The translations under genes and the position numbers were made by a program. A DNA stretch of 64,000 bases. It comes from Selaginella moellendorffii (Eukaryota > Streptophyta > Lycopodiopsida > Selaginellales > Selaginellaceae). Location: assembly GCF_000143415.4 (NCBI RefSeq), contig NW_003314262.1, forward strand, positions 5,473,876 to 5,537,875, read 5' to 3'. Shown here in pieces: positions 1-11,104 of this stretch. How positions within the stretch are numbered: the first letter of the stretch is position 1; each line of letters opens with the position of its first letter. The notes beneath the pieces were generated by a model. That model was not told the DNA's origin. It did not search any database and was given only the letters and a program-made list of their open reading frames with translations.

Positions 1-1030
1 GCTGCTTCTCCAGCAAGTTGGTGCATTGTCATTACATTTATCCAACACTTTTTTTCACCATCAAACTTTGCAGTAAGAAGCACAGAATCTAAATCCAGTG
101 CTTTGTTAAAGACTCATAGTGAGTCTTAAAGAGGGATGCCAGAATGCATGTTATTACTTTCTTCCTCACATAAGTGTCTTTTGCTGTTCAAACTAGTTCA
201 CTCTAACTCTTGTTCTTGATCACTTAATGCTGGGATTGATCGAGGTTGATTGAGGGAGTCTGAGGTGCTGGAGAAAATTCCAACTATGTTTATGTGAAGT
301 TCACAAGCTGGCTATCTGCAAACCATAGTCATGGCTCTCAAGGTAAACAAAAGAGGTTTAATCTTTTTCTTTCATGCACTAGCCAAGGAAACTTCTCTCC
401 AGGTTGAGAACATCTCCTCACCAGGATGAAGGAGCAAGTGGAGCAGAATCTCATCACTTACAACACTGTTGTAACTAGCTCCAATGGTATCTTTAACTGA
501 ATCTTTTCATGCAGATGTGTCCAGCTGGATCTCATCAAGCACAACATGCTCCTCTAGAGCCTCGTGATTTACTGCAAAGTGAGCAACACATGGATAGAAA
601 TATCCAGAGCCAAGAGCTGTGCAGAGCTTCAATATAGAATGAGAGTCTAACAGTTGGGATGTCATCAAAAGCGCATGCAACACATGCTTTTCCACTTCTT
701 GTCATCTTGTGACAAGGGACAAGGGAGTTTGATCATTGTAAATGGCAAGTACTTCTTGCTTCTTAAATAATGGGAGCTTGATCATTGAAAATGGAAGGAC
801 AATGCATGTTTGGAAGCCATCGGAGGATGTCCTCAAGTCTCTACTAGAAGGAGGCAGTGACCAAGAGGACTAGCCTTTCCTAGTCCCTATTGCAGGTCTA
901 GGACTCATTCGAAGATGAGCTAGTGCACTTGTCTCGTGTGGGAGCCAAAGTAGCACACTCCTGCCTTGAGTTGGAGGATGTTCACACCTCGCATAGAGCT
1001 ACGAGTTGGAGTATTATCACATTTGGACAC
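1..1030. other. No supported gene
   Basis: Only short open frames occur here and none resembles a known protein. The stretch is unremarkable in composition and leads directly into a retrotransposon-derived repeat, so it is probably old repeat DNA. I see no RNA gene or structured repeat in it. Confidence 0.5.
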
Positions 1031-1035
1031 TATTT

Positions 1036-1236
1036 TGGCACTAAAGGCACGTTGGTGGTGGAGTGCTCCATGGCTTCAAGCTTCGTGGTGGAGTCACCAG
1101 GGAGGCAGACAGCCCATGAGCAATGTCAGGTGTTCGTGCTCATAGTTTCACTAGTTGCTCTAAGAGTGCGCTCTCAATGTTGTTTTGATCCCTTTGGGAC
1201 TGAGGTAATGTATATACATGTTCAGTGATCTCAGGC
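1036..1236 (+). repeat. 3' end of a LINE-type element, first copy
   Basis: This segment aligns by eye with 4303-4530. Both contain a gtgttcgtgctc block, a ctctcaatgttgtttt block and the same catgttcag/catgtttag-gatctc end. The copy here lacks about 25 bases present in the other copy. Because the second copy sits just downstream of LINE coding remnants, I read this as the truncated 3' end of a related element lying head-to-tail with it. Confidence 0.6.
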
Positions 1237-1674
1237 AGTGGTGGAAGGTACCCAGTACCATGGCTGCTGTGATCGGAGGTGCAGCCAAAGGTAGAAGAGC
1301 ACTTAGGGGAGAGCATGCAATCTCCCTACACTTGCTACCATCAGCAAGGGCATGTGCTGTGAGATTCAGGGAAGCATCATTCCCCTTTTTTTGCTTTTGT
1401 TGTGTACTCACTCTCTTGTTAGCAGCATAGAGAGCAGCCGCAAGGGAGTCATAGCATCAATTTGGGCTCCCAAGGTTGTGGAGTGCAAGGTAGGGACCTC
1501 AGCATTCGGCTCCCACGAGGAGGACTGTTGCAAGGTTGGGGTCTTGGAGCATGCATGGTAGCAAGCCAAGACAGGAAACGGCCCTTTGTATTAATAGCCA
1601 TAACACTGCTGCATAAGGCAGCAAGTGAGCCACACAAAGCAGCAGCCTAATAGGATGAGAACTGTGAGATAGAA

Positions 1675-2475
1675 GTGGTGGACATTTCTAGTTTGGGAGA
1701 TGGCCAGGTCCTGGAAAAAGCTGGAAGTGTAAGCCATACTAGAGGTGAAGTGTCCATTGAGAGTGGAGATGAGGACGAAGCTACCTCCCCCCACCCACTT
1801 GCATGGTCACTAGCTGGAGTGCAGGAGCTTCATGAGAGTCTCAGGCTAGTCACAACTCAGGAAGGCTTGCGGGGAATCATCCCAAGCACTTTTGCAGCTA
1901 AAGGGATTCACAAGGATGGATGTTTCACAGAAGCGCAGGAGCAGTGCACCAAGATCAGGTCAGGAGTCACCACTAGAGCGGTGGCATGTGCAGCAGCAGC
2001 AGAGCCAGAGCGTGGGACAGGAGAACTCAAGTCTGCCCCACCCAGAACGACCAAAAATAGAGAGGAACAGGGCCCTAGTGTGGATGCACTTCTGTCCTGT
2101 AGGATCAACATGGAGACCTCACTAGAAGGTGAGTTCACAATCCCTCACTCAGAGACACAACCAAGCCAAGAGCTCTCCAGGGAGATTGACCGTTCAACTG
2201 TGGCCCCAAGGCTGAACAAGGAACAGCCACTCCGGACACTAAAGTTTGCCCATAGATGCTTGTCGGACCTGACAAACAAGCCTAGAGCTTCACTTCCATC
2301 TTCAATAGCTTGTTCCTCTAGTGTGAGGCCCCGATCTAGCTCACTGCCTTTAGTGGCAAGGCTCTACACTGACTCAAGACAGGTTGGTGACAGCATAGAT
2401 TGTCTACACTTGTTCTTGCCGAACCTTGCAAGTGGTGGTATAGTCTTTTGGAAGAGTGAGAGGTTCATAGAATAG
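1675..2475 (+). pseudogene. Open frame, possible LINE ORF1 N-terminal part
   Basis: This is a 266-codon open frame rich in Ser, Glu, Arg and Ala. It has no domain, signal peptide or membrane segment that I recognise. Its position upstream of the ORF1-like zinc-knuckle region suggests it was the low-complexity N-terminal part of the same retrotransposon protein, but nothing in the sequence proves it. It could also be a chance frame. Confidence 0.3.
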
Positions 2476-2749
2476 GTGCATCATGAGTCGACACAGTGAA
2501 TCCAACAGGAAGTCTTGCAGCTAACTCACCTACTGGATGACGTGGAAGACATGGAGAACATCTCACTGTGGGATGTATGTTGAGCAGCTCTTGGAATTCT
2601 AACGAAGAACCTCAAGACTCAGAAGGGCTGGGCAGCAGGCACACTACCTGCTTGCGAGAATGCGTCAAGCTCATGCCTAGTTGGTGGGAACCCCTCGTAC
2701 CACCGAGAGACTCTTGTAGACAAGGCTGGGCTCACCCCTGATCCAGTAC

Positions 2750-3748
2750 ATGCAACCCTCTCATAACGTGAACGGGGAAACACCTGGTCATGCAGAAGTG
2801 CACAAGGTGGCAGCAGCAGGAGAAGGTGGAAGCAACTTGGTCCACGACAACACGAGAGGAAAGGCTGTCCTGGTTAAGCTGGCCAAGACTATGCAAAGAG
2901 CAGTAGCAAAGAAGGAAGAGGAACTCTGTAAGAAGGCATTGATTGTTGTTTTCAAGGGGAAGTTCGCAACAGGCCACATGGCCAACGACTGGATCAATGC
3001 AACATTTGGATAGGGAATCCTCATGAAGAAGCTGCTGCCACATGGGAAGGGCTGCTACACAGTCGTCTTTGAGACAGAGGAGGCACGGTCTCAGGCGGAG
3101 GCCGTGCATGGCCTCATTGACGAGAATTGGGTGGTGTCATTCCACCCATGGATCCCGATGTTCATGGCAAAGAACTAGGCACATCTCAAGGGCGGGAGCT
3201 TTCCAGTGAACATCACATTGTGGGACATTCCCATGGAAATGCGGATCACAATGGTGATTCTGAAGGAAGTATCAGCCAAATAATGGCCGGCCTTGAAACT
3301 GTAGAAGCAGAGGGTGTTCTTGGTCCCATCTGCCTCAAAGTTTTTGTGTCAGCCCCAGCTGAAATCCCAACAGAGATTGCAGTACTGGGCCAGTATATCA
3401 GGATCCTTTGGTGAACTCAGAACCTAGATGCAACTTTTTTCAGCATGCTGGATACCGAGAGGAGGCCTGCTCAGTCAAGTGGAATAGGCTGGCCTCCCAG
3501 AAGCCATTTGAGCTACCAGCAGAGCAAGAGAAGATCTTGAAGGTGCACCCTCTGGCCAAAGCTCCCCACATTCACTTCCCGGTTGTGCCACCAATCTCGG
3601 GCTCATCCTTGCAGCCCAAACTATTCAAGGGACCTATTACAGACGTCGAAGGGGATGGCTTCCAGCCAATCCTCCCTCGAACAGTAGGAATGGCGGTCAA
3701 GTGGATTCTGCCTAAGCGAGAATTAAGTCCTATAGAGGCGGGAGACTA
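2750..3748 (+). pseudogene. LINE ORF1-like protein remnant
   Basis: Consecutive frames (2750-3013, then a frame through 3060-3170, then 3127-3414 and 3408-3749) read like one protein of the plant LINE ORF1 type. They hold a DUF4283-like core with KGKFATGHMANDW and VVSFHPWIPMF. A degenerate zinc-knuckle-like segment follows (CNFFQHAGYREEAC) with a Pro-rich tail. The first knuckle Cys pair is imperfect. At least two frame changes and a stop at 3013 break it. In the family, ORF1 binds RNA and assembles the retrotransposition particle; this copy cannot be functional. Confidence 0.55.
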
Positions 3749-3971
3749 GCTGCTATGCCGTAGGAACACAGCCTTCCTAGAGGTCATCACCATTGGTGAC
3801 TACCAGACACACATAGAGAATGCCATCACTGAGTGGATGGGCTTTGCAAAATACATTGTCTGAGGTTTCTCCTGGACAAAGCATAGGGGGAAGATGACTG
3901 TGGTGTGGACCATCTCCACAAAATGGAGGGTGAGACCCTGCAACACCTCACTTTCTTGGAAGTACGTGGCT

Positions 3972-4140
3972 CCATGACAACACTCACGATCATCACTTGG
4001 AACTGTCGGGGACTCAGCTGAACCAGAAATTGACTGAACAAAAGGGCACAGATCAAGTCCCACATCCGTGAGATCAGCTTAGAAGGAGGTATCAACATCT
4101 TGTGTATGCAAGAACACAAAATGACCAAGGCCCTAGACTA
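3972..4140 (+). pseudogene. LINE endonuclease N-terminus remnant
   Basis: One frame gives TLTIITWNCRGLS, a stop, and then about 30 codons later INILCMQEHKMTK. This is the typical N-terminal strand (IITWNCRG) and the catalytic Glu strand (LCMQEHK) of an apurinic/apyrimidinic-type endonuclease of plant LINEs. The frame is interrupted by stops and the rest of the endonuclease and all of the reverse transcriptase are missing. It lies directly after the ORF1-like remnant, which supports assigning both to one element. Confidence 0.6.
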
Positions 4141-4302
4141 CACCTTTGGCATGAGGGGACGGCTCTAGTGGAACCCGGCCACACAAGTAGTGGCCAGATT
4201 AGGAGGTGGCATAGCAGTGGTGGTCTCAACCAAATGGTCTGCTCAGGTACGAAACCACTTTGTCCTGGTTCCGGGAAAGGCTCAGTTGCTCGTCCTTCTT
4301 TT

Positions 4303-4540
4303 GGCACTGGAGGCACGTCAGTGGTGGAGCGCTCCGTGGCAAGTTGTGCCAGTCATGGAGCATAGCAGGTGGCTTCAAGTTTTGCAGTGGAGTCACCTGG
4401 GAGGAGGACGGCCCAAGAGTAGCACCGCGTGTTCGTGCTCGTAGCTTCGTTAGTATCTCTAAGAGTGCACTCTCAATGTTGTTTTAATCCCTTTGGGACT
4501 GGGGTAATGTTATACATGTTTAGCGATCTCGCCAGATTGT
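4303..4540 (+). repeat. 3' end of LINE-type element, second copy
   Basis: This copy is homologous to 1036-1236 (see that entry) and is followed immediately by telomere-like repeats at 4543-4588. Two independent copies sharing the same end, with one running into a CCCTAAA tail, suggest this is the true 3' terminus of the element. Confidence 0.6.
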
Positions 4541-4542
4541 CT

Positions 4543-4588
4543 TTGACCCTAAACACCTAAATGCACCTAAACCCTAAACCCTAAACCT
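4543..4588 (+). repeat. Interstitial telomere-like repeat (CCCTAAA)
   Basis: Degenerate then perfect CCCTAAA units run here, with three consecutive units near 4570-4588. This is the C-rich plant telomere repeat. It directly follows the LINE 3' end, so it may be the element's own tail rather than a broken chromosome end. Confidence 0.7.
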
Positions 4589-4621
4589 TCATGTGGTATA
4601 TTGCGTGCGGGGCAAGCTCAA

Positions 4622-4650
4622 AGTGGGCTTTGGCTTTGGCTTTGGCTTGT
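4622..4650 (+). repeat. Short TTTGGC tandem array
   Basis: About four tandem hexamer units (ggcttt) occur just after the telomere-like repeats. It is simple-sequence DNA with no evident function. Confidence 0.7.
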
Positions 4651-7030
4651 GGCTCTGCTTTTGCTACCTGTAACATCACACTCCCTGCTTGCCACCACAA
4701 TGTGCATTGGGACTGGTCCTGGTGAAAGCCGGAAGACTCAGTTAGACCTAGGTCGGGATCTTTGTGTGCAGTTGGCTGGTCTTGATATGGTGGTGTGTGT
4801 CTTTGGTAGAGGATTGCACACCCATTGATGTGGTGCAACACATGTGCTTGTGACGGGTCCTGGCCAATGCTTCAGTAGAACTAGGAGACTCAGACAACTA
4901 ACATGTGTGGTGTGCCATAGCTTGGGCTAGCCTGTTGCTTTTGTGTGTGTTTTGGGGCAGTGGGGTGTTCGCACCCCCTCCCAAGCACACACCCCTTGCT
5001 ATGTTGTAACCATTGAGTCCAGACCCGGGCAGGTAAAGTTCCTTCGTGTTTGAACATGGGTGAGCTGGTGCTTCACAGCCAGGGAAGTGACACTCTAGAC
5101 ATCTACCCTTTTGTTAAAAATGCATGTTCAGCGTGCTATTTAGCGGCCTTTTGGAATCTCAGGCAAGGGATACGTTTCCACCTAGCAAAAGGATTAGTCG
5201 CTGAATAGCATGGCAAAGTTTTCTCCTTGTGTGTGATTGATGGGTGATGGTGCCACTTACTTGTGATGCTGAATGAACTAATGTTCCTAGTGTAACCACT
5301 AAGTCTGGATCCGGGTAGGCAATTTCCTTGTCTTGAACTTGGGTGAGCTTAGTTGCATGGGGGCTTAGTGTGGGCGCTGGGTTCTGAGGTGACCGATGTG
5401 GAGCATGTATGTGCCTACATGCCCTTTGGGTGCACACTGTCTCTATCCCATTGTTCCTTGGGGGTGCTCCTAGACCTTCTTGGTGGTGAGTAGCAAGTAT
5501 GGGTGATGGCATCCACTAACTTGTGTGATGCCGATCTAGGAACTTCAATTCTTGGATCATCTTAAGTGTGTTGAGCATGGTAAGATTGCTGACATTTAGG
5601 ACATCACAAACCTGTTGCTATATGTGATTGGTATGAAGGTGACCTTATGCTCTTTTGCACATATGGTTCAGTTTGTCTCAATGTTACATTGGAAGAATTG
5701 AAGTCTTATGGGTTTAGCAAGGATGGTGTGGGTGATACCACAGCCAGCCTTGCTTGTTCTCAAGGTTTGGACTTGTCCCTGCCTTGATTTCATTGTAGCT
5801 CGGTTATTACTTTGGACTGATGAACATTTAGGGTTTAGGGTTTAGGGTGGTTGTGTTCTTTGTTGTTGCAATGTTCATTGGTTGAGCTTCGTCCTATTTT
5901 TTCATATAGTTTGTTGCTATCATAATGTATTTGTTTCACTTGGAACTTGTTGTGAGTGGACCAACAAAGTCAAAGTTCCCATTATTGAAAAGGTTCAAGT
6001 GGTGCTATTCGATGAAGTTCTTGAGTTTGCTTCTTTGGTATATATCGTTAGCAAATATCACATTCTTGACAAAACTTGGTTCAATTGTGCCAAAGTGTTG
6101 GCCACCAAAGTCCCACTTTTAAAATATTTTAAGCTATGATTTCTTCAATGAAATGTCCTCCTGCTTATTGGTAGTGCACTTCTTCAAGTATATCTTGAGT
6201 CTTGATTTTCTCAGAAATGTTATCAATGGTGGTCTTGACATTTGGATCTTCTTTTGTGCTTGCTAGAGCAACTATTTGCTAGTAGATTTTATTTAATCCC
6301 TATACATACCAAATGCACTTACCTTGTTTAGTGAGTAGATCTTTACAATGCTTGACACAAAGTAAATAGTGTCTAGGTTTGTTGACATGCATCACTATTT
6401 GGTGTTGTATGTGGTTGTAGATATGAGTGAGTGTTGGTGTTGCAAGTGTGTTGCTCATTTGTCCTTGTAGTAGTTGGTGTAGTAGTCTTGTGTTTTCTTG
6501 AGTGTGAAGATTTCTTCATTCATCAAGGAGTTGATAAATTTGTTTTTTAGCAATTTTGTTTTTGGTAGCTACTAGCACTCAAGAAAGATGGTTATAAAAA
6601 GCTAAATTAATTGGTATAAAATTTTTTGTTTATATGATCCTAAGAAATTAATAAAAGTGTGATGGAAAATATGATGTATGTCAATCTCTAAAGACTATTG
6701 CGAAGTTGTCAAAAAAAATATAGTCTAGTTTGTGCATGCTTTTATCCTTCTTAATTTTCTTTCTTCTCAGCTGCTTTGGTGGCTTCCTCTTTGTCTTTAA
6801 TTCTCAAAGTAGTTATTTTTGGCTATGTAATAAGCACATCTCTAGCACTTAACATATGGCTTAGCATCTAGATTCAGAAATCCAAGTTGTGAGACCTCCA
6901 GGGTTCATTCTATAGAAATTTAGTGGCTAAGTATGCCTTGGGAAAGTTAGATACAACAAGTACAACAGTAAAATGCCATCCCAGATAAAAAACAAAGTCG
7001 TGACTCATCTATGTCTCTAGAGACAACTGG
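4651..7030. repeat. Gene-free repeat DNA with a diverged internal duplication
   Basis: There is no supported gene. Two segments, about 4999-5270 and 5278-5540, share a run of matches (gtaacca..gagtc, then ccggg.agg.aa, ttccttgt, gaac.tgggtgagct, and later gggtgatgg with acttgtg). They look like an old tandem duplication with a unit near 280 bp. From about 5850 the DNA becomes AT-rich with only short open frames. Confidence 0.5.
5827..5849 (+). repeat. Interstitial telomere-like repeat (TTTAGGG)
   Basis: Three consecutive TTTAGGG units occur in G-rich orientation. They face the CCCTAAA run at 4543-4588, so the 1.2 kb between them is bounded by inverted telomere-like repeats. Confidence 0.75.
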
Positions 7031-7037
7031 TTTAGGG

Positions 7038-7361
7038 TTTAGATGATGGCCTGAACTTCACCATAAATCTCAATTTAGGAACTCCTCCTATGCAGCACAA
7101 CTTCACCATAAAACTCTGACTTTTACTAGGCTGCATGCTCTCAATGTGTCGATTGCAATGCTTCCACAAATGCTCTCAGGGATTCGGGTGTAAGATGTGG
7201 ATGATGCAAGTGAAAAGAGGGGAGTGTTTGTGGAAGCATTGCAATCGACGCATTGAGAGCATGCAACCCACTAAAAATTAGAGTTTAGAGCTATGGTGAA
7301 GTTGTGTTGCATAGGAATTCCCAAATTGAGATTTATGGTGAAGTTCAAGCCATAATCTAAA
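7038..7361. repeat. Long imperfect inverted repeat (foldback element)
   Basis: The left arm (7038-7170, 133 nt) pairs with the right arm (7227-7361, 135 nt) around a 56-nt loop. The ends (tttagatgatggcctgaac) match the complement of the right end with two mismatches. The innermost stretch (gcattgcaatcgac, tttgtggaag) is nearly perfect, and a few small bulges lie in between. A transcript would fold into one long hairpin. It may be a foldback or MITE-type element or a small-RNA precursor; I could not identify clear target-site duplications. Confidence 0.8.
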
Positions 7362-7550
7362 TACAAACTCCTCTCCAAGCCTTCATATTTTCTGGTAGTG
7401 GAGTTTCTCTCAGTTTCATCGAATCAAATACCTTGTTAAATCCCTTGTTTATCAGAGTGTGAATAAGGCTCTTTTTTACCTATACTTGCATTCTTGCCCT
7501 TACTTGCAAAATAATGACAAATAAACAGAGACAAGAACATAAATAAGAGA

Positions 7551-8347
7551 AGAAGAATAAAAAAAGAATAAAAGAGTACTTAAAATTGCCTCCCTAGCGG
7601 ACCTATGCTTTTGATTGCACACAACTACGTAGCAGAGAAGATCCTTGCACACGTCCTGTAGATCCGGTATCATTGCAACAACATCTTCTAGAAGCTAGAT
7701 CATGAGAGGAGAAAAATATGTCGCAATTGGGAACCCCTGCACCAACGATGGGCAAAAACATTGAACCAATTCCGCTTGGTTAATTAAAGTGTACAGAACA
7801 AGCCTATCCTGGATCCTCCATGCAAGCATACCAAGCATATACCTGCAGTAAACATTGAATTTCAATCATATTTTCATCTAACTAAAAGAGTACCTACAAT
7901 AGCCAGAGACTGTAGGATCTCCACCAGACCCAGAAGAACTAGCAATCAATCAAAAGAATAACCCTAAACCAAAACTATTTCTATAAATTTATAAATTTAC
8001 TAAATTATTTCAAACTAAATAATGAATAAAATAAATAATTTTTTTATTTTCTTTTAGTTTCAAATTCACATTGTCTATCTATATTTTATCAAAATCCTAA
8101 AGGTCTAATATCAATTCAATTCAGACAAAAAAAATTAAAATACCTATTATATTACAACTTATTACACAAGCAGGTAAAAGAAATAAACTTTTATAGGATT
8201 TTCAGTTGTACATGCTAAAGATAAAGTTTTGATGGTCATAATTAGTGCTTTTGATGTAAAAAACATTCAAATATTATGTTATATTTTATATTATACTCCC
8301 TACTCTTTATATGCATAATAATGGTAAATTTCTAGAAAAACAATTTA
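7551..8347. repeat. 797-bp tandem duplication, copy 1
   Basis: This copy matches the next 797 bases with only about ten scattered substitutions and no indels that I could see. It has no credible coding frame. The right half is very AT-rich. Confidence 0.9.
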
Positions 8348-9144
8348 AGAAGAATAAAAAAAGAATAAAAGAGTACTTAAAATTGCCTCCCTAGCGGACC
8401 CATGCTTTTGATTGCACACGACTACGTAGCAGAGAAGATCCTTGCACACATCCTGTAGATTTGGTATCATTGCAACAACATCTTCTAGAAGCTAGATCAT
8501 GAGAGGAGAAAAATATGTCGCAATTGGGAACCCCTGCACCAACGATGGGCAAAAACATTGAACCAATTCCGCTTGGTTAATTAAAGTGTACAGAACAAGC
8601 CTATCCTGGATCCTCCATGCAAGCATACCAAGCATATACCTGTAGTAAACATTGAATTTCAATCATATTTTTATCTAACTAAAAGAGTACCTACAATAGC
8701 CAGAGACTGTAGGATCTCCACCAGACCCAGAAGAACTAGCAATCAATCAAAAGAATAACCCTAAACCAAAACTATTTCTATAAATTTATAAATTTACTAA
8801 ATTATTTCAAACTAAATAATGAATAAAATAAATAATTTTTTTATTTTCTTTTAGTTTCAAATTCACATTGTCTATCTATATTTTATCAAAATCCTAAAGG
8901 TCTAATATCAATTCAATTCAGACAAAAAAAATTAAAATACCTATTATATTACAACTTATTACACAAGCAGGTAAAAGAAATAAACTTTTATAGGATTTTC
9001 AGTTGTACATGCTAAAGATAAAGTTTTGATAGTCATAATTAGTGCTTTTGATGTAAAAAACATTCAAATATTATGTTATATTTTATATTATACTCCCTAC
9101 TCTTTATATGTATAATAATGGTAAATTTCTAGAAAAACAATTTA
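8348..9144. repeat. 797-bp tandem duplication, copy 2
   Basis: This is the directly adjacent, same-orientation copy of 7551-8347 (offset exactly 797). Differences are single bases, for example cctatgc versus cccatgc near the start and atgcata versus atgtata near the end. The duplication is therefore recent, or a collapsed or expanded assembly. No gene is supported. Confidence 0.9.
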
Positions 9145-9591
9145 TAAAGCTTTTAAGAAATTATTTATTAAATGATTTTGTCTGCTTCAATATATTTATA
9201 TTAAGAAAAATTTATAAAACTTGTATTAAAAGTGAACAATTTTTTTTTCAATTCTTTACAGTGGATATTTTCTAATATCTCCTAATCAACTATATATTTT
9301 ATATATGCAATTAGATTGTAATTTAGTACTTTATTATTTAAAAAAATTAGTTTTGGAAACAAAAACTAGTTAAAAAGATGTTCAATGCTTCCTTAAAATG
9401 AAAAAATATGGAAATCTTGTAATATATAATAAATATATGAAAGCTGTATGATCTTATAATATATATTGTAAAGATATTTGGGTTACATTCAAACTGATAG
9501 GTGTGCTCAAGTCGTCTGGTAAATGATCATCCGTGAGGCGGAGGCAGCCACCCTCCTCGTTGTATGGCCCTGCGTTGCGCTGCCCCCTTGT
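9145..9591. other. AT-rich gene-free DNA
   Basis: The first 330 bases are strongly AT-rich. The last 100 bases before the copia element are GC-richer, but no gene or RNA is supported. Confidence 0.6.
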
Positions 9592-9596
9592 GTCGC

Positions 9597-9779
9597 TGTT
9601 GGAATATTGAAAAGAAGTGATAACAGCCAAGACTCTACGTGACTTACGGTTACACACAACAGAGTGGTGGTGCGCATCTGATCCATGATGGTAAGATCTT
9701 ACAGGTATATATGCTTCTGGTTAGCAGAGGAAACTGTATCTTTTTCTACACTTCAATATAAATTCTCCAAGTTCTTCTA
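9597..9779 (+). repeat. 5' LTR of copia element
   Basis: The LTR starts TGTTGGAAT and ends in ttcttcta just before the primer-binding site. It carries a 23-base insertion (around ggtaagatcttacaggtata) that the 3' LTR lacks. Otherwise the two LTRs differ at only a few positions. Confidence 0.9.
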
Positions 9780-9791
9780 TGGTATCGGAGC
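9780..9791 (+). promoter_or_regulatory. Primer-binding site (tRNA-Met type)
   Basis: The sequence tggtatcggagc lies directly after the 5' LTR and matches the usual plant copia primer site complementary to initiator tRNA-Met, with one change (A to G). Confidence 0.8.
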
Positions 9792-9983
9792 TAGTGATCC
9801 AAAGCAGATGTGTGTGATCCTGTTTGTACTCACATACTGTGACGATTGCTATCTTCTGATTCTATTTTTTTATTGACTCGCGTGACAGCGATTGTGGACG
9901 AGTTCTTTTTTTTTCTTTGCATTCTTTTTTTTCTAATCCTTTCTCCTTTCTCTATCGATCTCTTTCTCTCTCAACATTTCAAG

Positions 9984-10808
9984 ATGGCCGCTGAAGATCT
10001 CAAGCTCAAGCAATCCATCTCCAAGCTATCAATGGACAACGCCTTCATCTGGTTTCGAGAAGTGGAATTCAAGCTTTGCAGCAAGGATGGTGGGTTGCTC
10101 TGGGATATCGTCAATGCAGATTTGAACAAGCCCTCCCCACCACCGGCTGAAGCAGCAGAGGGTGAGATCGACTCTCACAAGAAGGAACTGAAGGTTTTCA
10201 AAGTTCACAAGGCACGGGCAAAATCATTGATCATGCGCTGGCTGGACAAAGGTGATAAGGCAACAATTGCTCGCACTGATTCTGTGGCGGAGGCTTGGGA
10301 CCAGCTCAAGAAACTCTACCTTGAGAAGTCCTTCGTCAGCAAGGTTGGACTTCAGGGGAAGTTGAACCAGGCCGAGCGTGAGCCACATGAGAGTGTGTCT
10401 CAGTTCCTTGAACGCCTCAAGCTTTATTCTTATCAGCTTGCAGGTATGGGCCACCCAATACCCACCGAAACTCTTGCCGAGGTAGCTCTTCTTGGACTGG
10501 GTGAGGAGTTTGACGTGGTCCAAAGCTGGAAGTTCACAAGAGACCTGCCAACATTCCCAGAAGCTGAAAAAGCTATTCGGGAGCAGGAGAGTGTCTTGGC
10601 CAGCCGCAAGGCCAACACGATGAAGAGGAAGAAGGAGTCAGGAGAGCCAAGTGCCTTCTTTGCCAACAAACAATTTAATACTGGAACTGAGGTAATACTG
10701 GAGCGCCGCTGCTACAATTGTGGAGGAGTTGGACATCTTGCTCAAGACTTTTCAACACCTGATCGTCGCCAGCAACGCCAAGCTCCTGCTCCATACAACC
10801 GAGGATGA
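9984..10808 (+). pseudogene. Copia Gag
   Basis: This 274-codon frame starts at the ATG of MAAEDLKLKQ. It has the copia Gag (UBN2-type) core: WFREVEFKL, then AWDQLKKLYLEKS, a QFLERLKLYSYQLAGMG segment and a conserved LLGLGEEFDVV. Near the C-terminus is a zinc knuckle CYNCGGVGHLAQDF (10709-10750) in which the last metal-binding Cys has become Phe. The frame stops at 10808, and no in-frame Pol follows. The family product forms the virus-like particle; here the knuckle and the fusion to Pol are lost. Upstream in-frame codons from 9846 lie in the leader and are not needed. Confidence 0.85.
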
Positions 10809-10987
10809 GGCCGTGGTGGACGTGGACGAGGCCGTGGAGGACGTGGACGAGGTCAATACCATGGAGCAGTTCGAGACTATCTTGAAGAACCTGCAGCAAT
10901 ACCAGCTCCAACAGCAAATCTCTCTACTGTTAATGTATCCAATCTTGAGATTAATGTAGCTGAAAAGGCTAGATATATAGGATCCAA

Positions 10988-11066
10988 GAAATAGTGACGA
11001 TAGGCCTCCTCTTCAAGAAAATATCCTCTTGGATTTCTTCAAGAGGAGGCCTATCCTCACTATTTC
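10988..11066. repeat. 33-bp inverted repeat in the Gag-protease gap
   Basis: The left arm 10988-11020 pairs with 11034-11066 around a 13-nt loop with a single mismatch. It sits between the Gag stop and the protease motif, where a normal copia polyprotein would be continuous. Confidence 0.85.
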
Positions 11067-11104
11067 AACGTGTCAGCAAGTCTCACAAGTCATGGGCCTC
11101 TCCT

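Larger units (their letters stand above)
1250..4590 (+). mobile_element. Decayed LINE-type non-LTR retrotransposon
   Basis: The stretch carries, in order, a long open frame (1675-2475), an ORF1-like region with a zinc-knuckle-like motif (2750-3748), the start of an apurinic-type endonuclease (about 3972-4140) and a conserved 3' end (4303-4530). It then runs into a short tail of plant-telomere-like CCCTAAA units. No reverse transcriptase is left between the endonuclease start and the 3' end, so the element is internally deleted and frameshifted. The left limit is uncertain; it was set just after the preceding 3'-end copy. Confidence 0.6.

Noticed and set aside
1675-2475. A free-standing protein gene at 1675-2475
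   Set aside because: Its position upstream of LINE ORF1 parts and low-complexity composition fit retrotransposon sequence better than a host gene.
7038-7361. A tRNA or other classic RNA gene in the inverted repeat
   Set aside because: No tRNA-like internal promoter or cloverleaf is visible; only a long hairpin is supported.
7551-9144. CRISPR-like or satellite array
   Set aside because: There are only two 797-bp units, no short spaced repeats, and the DNA is plant nuclear.
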